Shown: in pieces, positions 58,787-64,000 of the stretch | Layout of the letters: every line of letters starts with the position of its first letter | Position numbering within the stretch: position 1 is the stretch's first letter | DNA from: Apostichopus japonicus | Lineage: Eukaryota > Echinodermata > Holothuroidea > Aspidochirotida > Stichopodidae | Reading direction: 5' to 3' | Assembly: GCF_037975245.1 (NCBI RefSeq) | Contig: NC_092576.1 | Coordinates: 45,357,111 to 45,421,110 of the forward strand | DNA: 64,000 nucleotides | Notes under the pieces: model-generated | Told to the model about the DNA's origin: nothing | Seen by the model: the letters and a program-made list of their open reading frames with translations, nothing else | The model's database searches: none | Program-made: the position numbers and the translations under genes

Positions 58787-58940
58787 GTGAGGAAACACCA
58801 TGGAGGGCTGGCAGAAGTAGAGGACGGAGAGGTTAGCTCAGGTAACACCAGACAAAGGGACAACCAACCCGGCTAACAGCAGCTGCAGCTAGGAGGCAGG
58901 TAGAAGAACGCCAACAGGAGCGAATGGGAAATATAAGGGT
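58787..58940 (+). pseudogene. Possible exon of the element-borne plus-strand gene
   Basis: Acceptor CTACCTTCTTAG; a GTACG donor near 58940. All three frames contain protein-like stretches (PSGEETPWRAGRSRGRRG; LVRKHHGGLAEVEDGE; RLTAAAARRQVEERQQERMG) but each is interrupted. This suggests a frameshifted relic of an Arg-rich, helical segment. A following mini-exon may lie at 59369-59401 (acceptor TTTTCTTCTTAG, AMVGRCSTASKT). Confidence 0.3.
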
Positions 58941-59439
58941 ACGTTTCTATATGCATAATTGTGGGATTGGTGCAGAGTAACAGCTGGTAATTCTTTAAAC
59001 ATTAAACTCAGTGTAATAGCACAATGGCTTGCTCAATTAAAAAATACTAGCAACATAAGTAGCTGGCTAGATTGTCATACTGAAAATAGTTATTTTACAG
59101 TGACATCAATTATCAAAGGGTTATATTAGCTAATCCTTTTTGGAAGCAAAATACAGTTTGTCTGAAATCAAGTTTTGAAAAACAGAGCACTTTGTAGTAC
59201 TTGGTGTAGTGTTCAAACAATATATTTTATGTCTATCTTCTTATATCACATGTATATTAAACACTCAAAGCGACAATCAATCAGTGCTGTCTATCATCAA
59301 AAGCAATGATATTGTAACTTAAACAAAATAAATGACCTTTTTTTTTTCTTCACTTTTCTTCTTAGGCAATGGTTGGTAGATGTTCAACAGCCTCGAAAAC
59401 TGGTAATGCAACTGCTTGCAACCCATCCGGCACTCTTTT

Positions 59440-60050
59440 TTGATATATGTACACACAACATCTCAAGAAGTAAAAGTTGCTTGAATTCAAACTTGGTATA
59501 TGTAGTCTTTATTGTTCCTTATTGATCCTTATTGTTTTTCATCGAGTTCAAAGGTCATTTGAGGTCAACATTTGAAATCTGTGTTAAAACAGTATCTCAA
59601 GAAGTGTTAGTTGGTTGGACATCCAACTTGCTATGTAGATAGCACTTGGTAAGTAGATGAACCCTATTGTTTTTCATGGAGGTAAAAGGTCATTTAGGTC
59701 AACAAATGTTCAACTCTTGAAACCTAAACAATATCAAGAAGTGCAAGTTGGTTGAACTTCAAACTTGCTATATAGGTGGCCCATGGTGAGTAGGTAATAC
59801 ATTTTGTTAATCATGAAGGTCATTTTGAGGACAATAGTTTATATCCCGAGAAGTGAAGTTGGTTTCATGGCAAATGTTGATAACACTCGGTGGGTAGATA
59901 ATCCCATTGTTATGCTTACGGCCATTAGTGCTAATGCCATATCTCAAGAAGAGAAGTTGGTTAACTGTTACATTTTAATAAATAGCCCTTGGAGAGTATT
60001 TGATTGCTATTGTTTTCCATAGGTCAAAGTTATCTTGGGTCAAAGATAGT
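59440..60050. repeat. Second locus of the about 100-bp dispersed tandem repeat
   Basis: About five units with ATCTCAAGAAGTG..AGTTGG, ACTTGCTAT(G/A)TAG and TTTTTCAT(G/C)GAG(G/T), AAAGGTCATTTGAGGTCAA. Same unit as 46630-47215. Confidence 0.8.
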
Positions 60051-60544
60051 CTCTATTTCCTTGACTTTATCATTCACTTGTATTCAGTTCTGTATTTCTT
60101 GATCAGTTGTATTACTTGACAAATATAGACTTGTTTTCACTATCATCTAAGATTGTAGACATGTTATTAATATTACATTTTCTTTTTGTGAAAGACATAA
60201 TCATGGTTTTCTCTATTTGTCTGTGTTCTTTGACTTTACCGTTCAGGGCTTTGAATAAACACACAGTTTCTTTCACTGCTGTTCTTACTTCAATCTGCAA
60301 AATCTTCCAATTTAATGTGCTAATTTATTCTGAAACATGGACATTAATAAGCTTCAATACACATAACAAGTTCAATTAAGTGCTCCTTTTTTAGTGATGA
60401 ATGTGCTAAGAATAAGTCTGCTGATCTTTACAACAACAAACATTTAAAACAAGGAATAGTTCTTCGAGTCCAAACCTGACTCCAAACTAGTACATGCATT
60501 ATGTTTTAGATCAATTGGCTGCGCATGACTAATGATTTTGAGAA

Positions 60545-60900
60545 AAGAAGCCCCCCCCCCACCCCTACTTCTTTTTAAATTACTGCAAAGTTGTAGGAGA
60601 CATGCAGGTTTCAATCACTCCAACCTCCCGCCCCCCCCCCCCACCCCAAAATAATATTACTTGCTGAAGCGAGGAAGATTTATAGATTTGACTTATTATA
60701 AAGTAGAACTAGGCCCCATCCTGCTCTGATGGCTTGCAACAAGCTGTGCAACAACTCCATTCCCACCCCCCCCCCCCACCAAAAAAAAATGATATCACTT
60801 GCTGATGCAAGGAAGACTAATAGATTAGACTCATTACAAAGTAGAGCTTGGTCCCATCCTGCTCTGATGGCTTGCAAGAAGCTGTAAAAGAAGCTGATGG
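60545..60900. repeat. Two-copy tandem duplication, unit about 135 bp, separated by C runs
   Basis: CACTTGCTGA(T/A)GC(A/G)AGGAAGA, TAGA(T/A)T and CCCATCCTGCTCTGATGGCTTGCAA recur at about 60660 and 60795. It sits just 3' of the minus-strand stop at 60904. Confidence 0.85.
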
Positions 60901-60903
60901 AGG

Positions 60904-61096
60904 TTAGCTCAGGCGAATTGTACCAGAGATGTGCCTTGGGTCATCCTCGGCAAGAACAACACCTCCTAGTTGAGAATTGACATCATCAAGCCTCCGTCTA
61001 ATTATGTCCTTCATCAGTTGCGGAATGTGCTTGTAACTATTCTTTTCCATAACAGGAACACAGGTCCGTCTGCAGACTGAGAAATTTCTTGTAAAC
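60904..61096 (-). CDS. Terminal exon of an element-borne minus-strand gene
   Basis: Acceptor GTGATTCTACTTTCAG; 64 codons ending in TAA. It reads FTRNFSVCRRTCVPVMEKNS, YKHIPQLMKDIIRRRLDDVN and GGVVLAEDDPRHISGTIRLS. It is open throughout and well composed. Phase 2 in matches the donor at 61931. Unknown family. It lies inside the 6.6-kb element, so a transposon accessory protein is the likely reading. Confidence 0.5.
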
Positions 61097-61124
61097 CTGA
61101 AAGTAGAATCACAAAAAATAAACT

Positions 61125-61515
61125 ATCAGGGAGGAAAGTAATGTTTCTCATGTGAGGAATTCAAGCAAGAAGACATTTGGCTTGGCTACGTAGAAAGAGT
61201 TAGGTACTGAAGTAATTGTAATTTTAGATTTACGAGAGAAAATAACAATTTCAATGAAAGAAACATTTTTCAAGGGAGGCAAATTGGCTAGGCTGTATGG
61301 GAAGAGATATTTGTAGTAAAGGTAGAAAGAAAAATTCCTACAGTTATTGCACTTAGGACCTAGGCCTACTAAATTTATTCTTTCCACAAAGCCTAGCCAA
61401 TATGCTTTCATCAGCTTCCTGGAAAAACGATAATTTCCTCCCCATGATTTAGGAGGTAAGAAACGTTTTTAGGGAAGGAAACAAACGTTATTTAGGGCAG
61501 GAAACTAACGGGAAC
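61125..61515. mobile_element. Palindromic MITE in the intron of the element-borne gene
   Basis: Bases 61130-61215 match 58290-58370 in direct orientation and 61360-61435 match it inverted (TTGGCTTGGCTACGTAGA against its reverse). The right edge is GGAAACTAACGGGAACC. It shares the GTTAGTTTCC family of 58196-58600. Confidence 0.6.
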
Positions 61516-61930
61516 CGCCTGAACATAGGCCTCATGATTTAGGCTACAGCAAACAAAATCACTGCCATCATACATAGCCCATGCCTTGTAAGGTCTAGTG
61601 TAAAGTATCTATGCGTGAACGTTAGTTAGCACTGTATCAAGAACGTATACTTGTTGCAATTTGATAAGACTATGACTGTGAAGAAAGAGTAAGAAAAGTA
61701 AGAGCGTTTAGCCTTACTGGCCTTGGTAGTGCTAGTAAATAGTAGGCTAAGTACCCTATACTAGTACTACAGACTTAGTATAGGCCCTACTACTGGCCTA
61801 GGCTAAACTAGACACTGTAGTAATAATAGTGGAGGCAGAGGTTCGTTCTCAGTTTCTCTCATCGATAATGAGAAGTAACGTTAAATCATGTAAACAAAAA
61901 ATGTAACGAACAAATCTATTCTTTGCTCAC

Positions 61931-62007
61931 CTGTCGAGTAGAAATCGAGCGACTTCTGAATCACTCTTCAGATGTAAATTCCTCTTCACTTCGCTCCATC
62001 TTTCCCA
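61931..62007 (-). CDS. Upstream exon of the element-borne minus-strand gene, no in-frame ATG
   Basis: Donor GTGAGCAAAG. The frame that joins to 61096 reads WERWSEVKRNLHLKSDSEVA then RFLLDR, a helix-rich pattern like small DNA-element proteins (RWxEVKxxLxLKSDxEVAxFLL). A TAA lies directly upstream and the nearby ATG (62008) is in another frame and meets TGA. Either a start exon lies further 5' or the copy is frameshifted. Confidence 0.45.
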
Positions 62008-62249
62008 TTGTTACTTAGTGTACATTCGTACGCACATGTAGTATACTGTATACGTTCCAGTACGTACGTTCAAATGCCAAAACAATTTTCACGGTCTTCT
62101 AAATATTCATACACACAGCTATTAAGTATTATTACAGCCAATCCTCAGTGAATATCACACACTTCAAATTAATAATATAGTATGCTACCGGTACCCGTTG
62201 ATTACAAAGTACCGTACCCCTAGGAATATCAAAGTTGATACCAAAGCCC

Positions 62250-62601
62250 CGCCCCTAGTGGTTCTTAATGAGTTTGTACTGAATATTAATACGCGTATGC
62301 AGACGCCACATATGAATATACATACGCGTATGCAGACGCCACTTTTTTTGAACATAACATTATTAGTACATGATCGTATTTGTTTTGATGTACATCGTAC
62401 GTTTGTAGTACATGATCGTATATGTTTAGAACATGATCGTATACTTTTAGTACATGATCGTATATGTTTGGTACATGATCGTAAATTTTTAGTACATGGT
62501 CGTGTATTTTTAGTACATGATCGTAAGTTTTCAGTACATGATCGTATAAAATTAGATCATCATTAACATCATCATATGTTGTGGTCCTTTTCGCGTTCCA
62601 T
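62250..62601. repeat. Right terminal inverted repeat
   Basis: Mirror of 55971-56350: GAATATTAATACGCGTATGC, GACGCCACTTTTTTT, then seven copies of TAGTACATGATCGTATATGT variants and CCTTTTCGCGTTCCAT. Confidence 0.88.
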
Positions 62602-62892
62602 ATAAGGCTACCATGTGGAAGAAATTGAAAGAATTCTCACAATTATTATTTATTCTAGTATTCAGACGATTATGGTTTAACAGAAAATACCGTTTAACGA
62701 TTTTTTTTATAATCCGTTGGTTGACTATTTAAAAAAAAAATCCCTTGAAAACATTGTATGCACGATGGTTTTAGTAAGTTTTAAACGCGTTTCCAGATAC
62801 AATCTGGTTACAACCATTGTATTTGATGGTATTTTAAACTTGTTGTCTTGAGTTGTCGTGAAATGGGCCTGTTGATGTTAATTAGTACGACC

Positions 62893-62942
62893 CTTTGTAT
62901 GTACCAAATTACCTCTGGAGTTTCGCGGGGGAAAATAAAAAG
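62893..62942. repeat. Right partner of the distant inverted repeat
   Basis: GTACCAAATTACCTCTGGAG then TTTCGCGGGGGAAAATA is the reverse complement of 52598-52650. Confidence 0.7.
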
Positions 62943-63274
62943 GATTTTCTTTTTACAAATTTCCAAAATACGAAAATATGACCTCCTACCTATTTAGCAC
63001 TGTGCTAAGCGAATGGCCTAATCACCTCGACGTGTTTGTCACCTGCATAGAAAATGATAAGCATAGAACCCTGACACTGTGCATTACACCACAGGTGTGT
63101 TTTAGCAGTGGAGCCTTGAAAGTCAGTGAGGGCGCTTTCTGTGTACGACAAAAACCCAGATCATCTCTACGTCTCCATACATACAATGTGTATTCTACTC
63201 TGAAATTGAATTGAATTGAATTTAACCCGTTTTTTCGAAAGAGTATTTTTACTTTTCACAGCAGAGACATGCTA

Positions 63275-63924
63275 TGACGACCAGGGTGGTGAGTACTTTA
63301 CTTCTAACTTTAAGAACCAACTTTGAAAACCTTTCTTTAGCCTGTAATGACTCGAGCAAGTACAGTAACGTTAGGTGTAGCCCTAACGCAGCAATACCAT
63401 TGGTATTGTTATAGGCCTAGTTCCTAAATCCAACAGTCTAGACTACAGTACTAGCTCTACTGTAGCCTAGGACTAGTAAGTATTTCAGGTAGACCAACAT
63501 TAAGCCCATTTGCAACTTTAATTTTGGACAGTGTCTTATGTGCTTGGAAAATGATCTCCTAATGGTAGAGCTTTCCATAATAGAATAATATCTCCACAAT
63601 CCTCATTTATCAGGTGTGCAGATGGTGTTCAGCAAGTAACTCTAGAAACAAATTATTTCTTGGAAGGATATGACCCACAGTTTGTGTCATAATAAGATTA
63701 ATGAAGATGTTCTACTTGCTAATTTTGAGATTTGCTGTTTTTTTTTCTTTCTCCAGACCCAAGTCGAGGAATTCTGAATTGCATTGGGAACAATTAAATT
63801 ACGTAATGCAACACTATGCTCGATTTGTGTACAGTCTATATGGCAGTTGTACCAGGGAGTTCCATAACAACTCCCTGGTTGTACCAACGCAAAGTCTTGA
63901 ATCTATTTTTAGCAACAGCTCATA
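63275..63924 (+). CDS. Possible small gene, two or three exons, unrecognised
   Basis: An ATG at about 63275 reads MTTRV to a strong donor (GTGAGTACTT). Two good acceptors follow: TCATTTATCAG at about 63614 and TTTTTTTTCTTTCTCCAG at 63757. After the second, a 55-codon frame (PKSRNSELHWEQLNYVMQHY, ARFVYSLYGS, then SNSS) ends at a stop at 63924. The join phases were not settled. The frame includes an 11-bp perfect hairpin. Function unknown. Confidence 0.25.
63850..63880. repeat. Short perfect hairpin
   Basis: ACCAGGGAGTT, a 7-base spacer, then AACTCCCTGGT: 11-bp arms. It could be a terminator-like fold or the remains of two transposon ends. Confidence 0.7.
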
Positions 63925-64000
63925 ACTAAGCCTGCATCTATGATTGGTTGAATTTTGGGGGGAACTGTATGCGATTAATTGAAATGTGGAATTTGTCGTG

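Larger units (their letters stand above)
55971..62601. mobile_element. 6.6-kb transposon-like element with about 380-bp terminal inverted repeats
   Basis: ATGGAACGCGAAAAGGACC at the left and its reverse complement at the right begin long inverted termini. These include arrays of the 20-base word TACGATCATGTACTAAAAAC and further in a GAATACGCGTATTAATATTC palindrome. Flanks GTAAGGCT (55963-55970) and ATAAGGCT (62602-62609) agree in 7 of 8 bases, and joining them restores the broken host repeat. The inside carries remnants of short genes on both strands and secondary insertions. Confidence 0.85.

Overview
The window looks like nuclear DNA of a marine deuterostome, most likely an echinoderm. It is AT-rich, its exons are short and carry GT/AG splice sites, and its introns reach several kilobases. 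It holds many mobile-element relics, minisatellites and long G or C runs, and the words TAGGCCTA and CTAGGC recur, as is common in sea urchin and sea cucumber genomes. There are no operons, and no open frame exceeds about 180 codons. The species is inference.

Two genes dominate and stand head to head at about 44.2-44.3 kb. The minus-strand gene (15.5-44.3 kb) was assembled here by hand from splice sites, reading frame and intron phase. It has a 5' UTR exon, a start exon, one death-fold exon (DED-like) and then a repeating set of four exon types, here called A, B, C and D. The order is A C D, A B C D, A B C D, A and a tiny stop exon. All joins are in phase and give 575 codons plus stop. The C/D junction always splits a leucine-rich-repeat core (LxxLxLxxCxLP) at the same phase. 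No NACHT domain, protease or membrane segment is seen, so the product looks like a DED plus LRR-like intracellular protein, possibly in immunity or cell death. The plus-strand gene (SAM exon at 46.0 kb, stop at 49,877) resembles SAMD3-like proteins; its first SAM half was not located.

Region by region: 0-4.6 kb holds SINE pieces, a 155-bp tandem array and one or two minus-strand exons of an unidentified gene. 4.6-13.2 kb is a field of nested non-autonomous hAT-like elements with 8-bp target duplications, two long AT microsatellites and a tRNA-like sequence. 13.2-15.5 kb is nearly empty. 15.5-44.3 kb is the DED-LRR gene; its introns hold a 47-bp minisatellite, a tRNA-derived SINE, a duplicated block, a hAT-like element carrying two further insertions, and a solo LTR. 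44.3-51.7 kb is the SAMD3-like gene, a shared dispersed repeat and a 270-bp MITE. 52.6-62.9 kb is a nest of inverted repeats that includes a 6.6-kb element with about 380-bp terminal inverted repeats. That element carries remnants of its own short genes. 62.9-64 kb holds possible exons of an unrecognised plus-strand gene.

All exon calls rest on sequence reading alone. Mobile-element boundaries are the firmest calls, because many are fixed by perfect target-site duplications and some by an uninterrupted second copy of the target.
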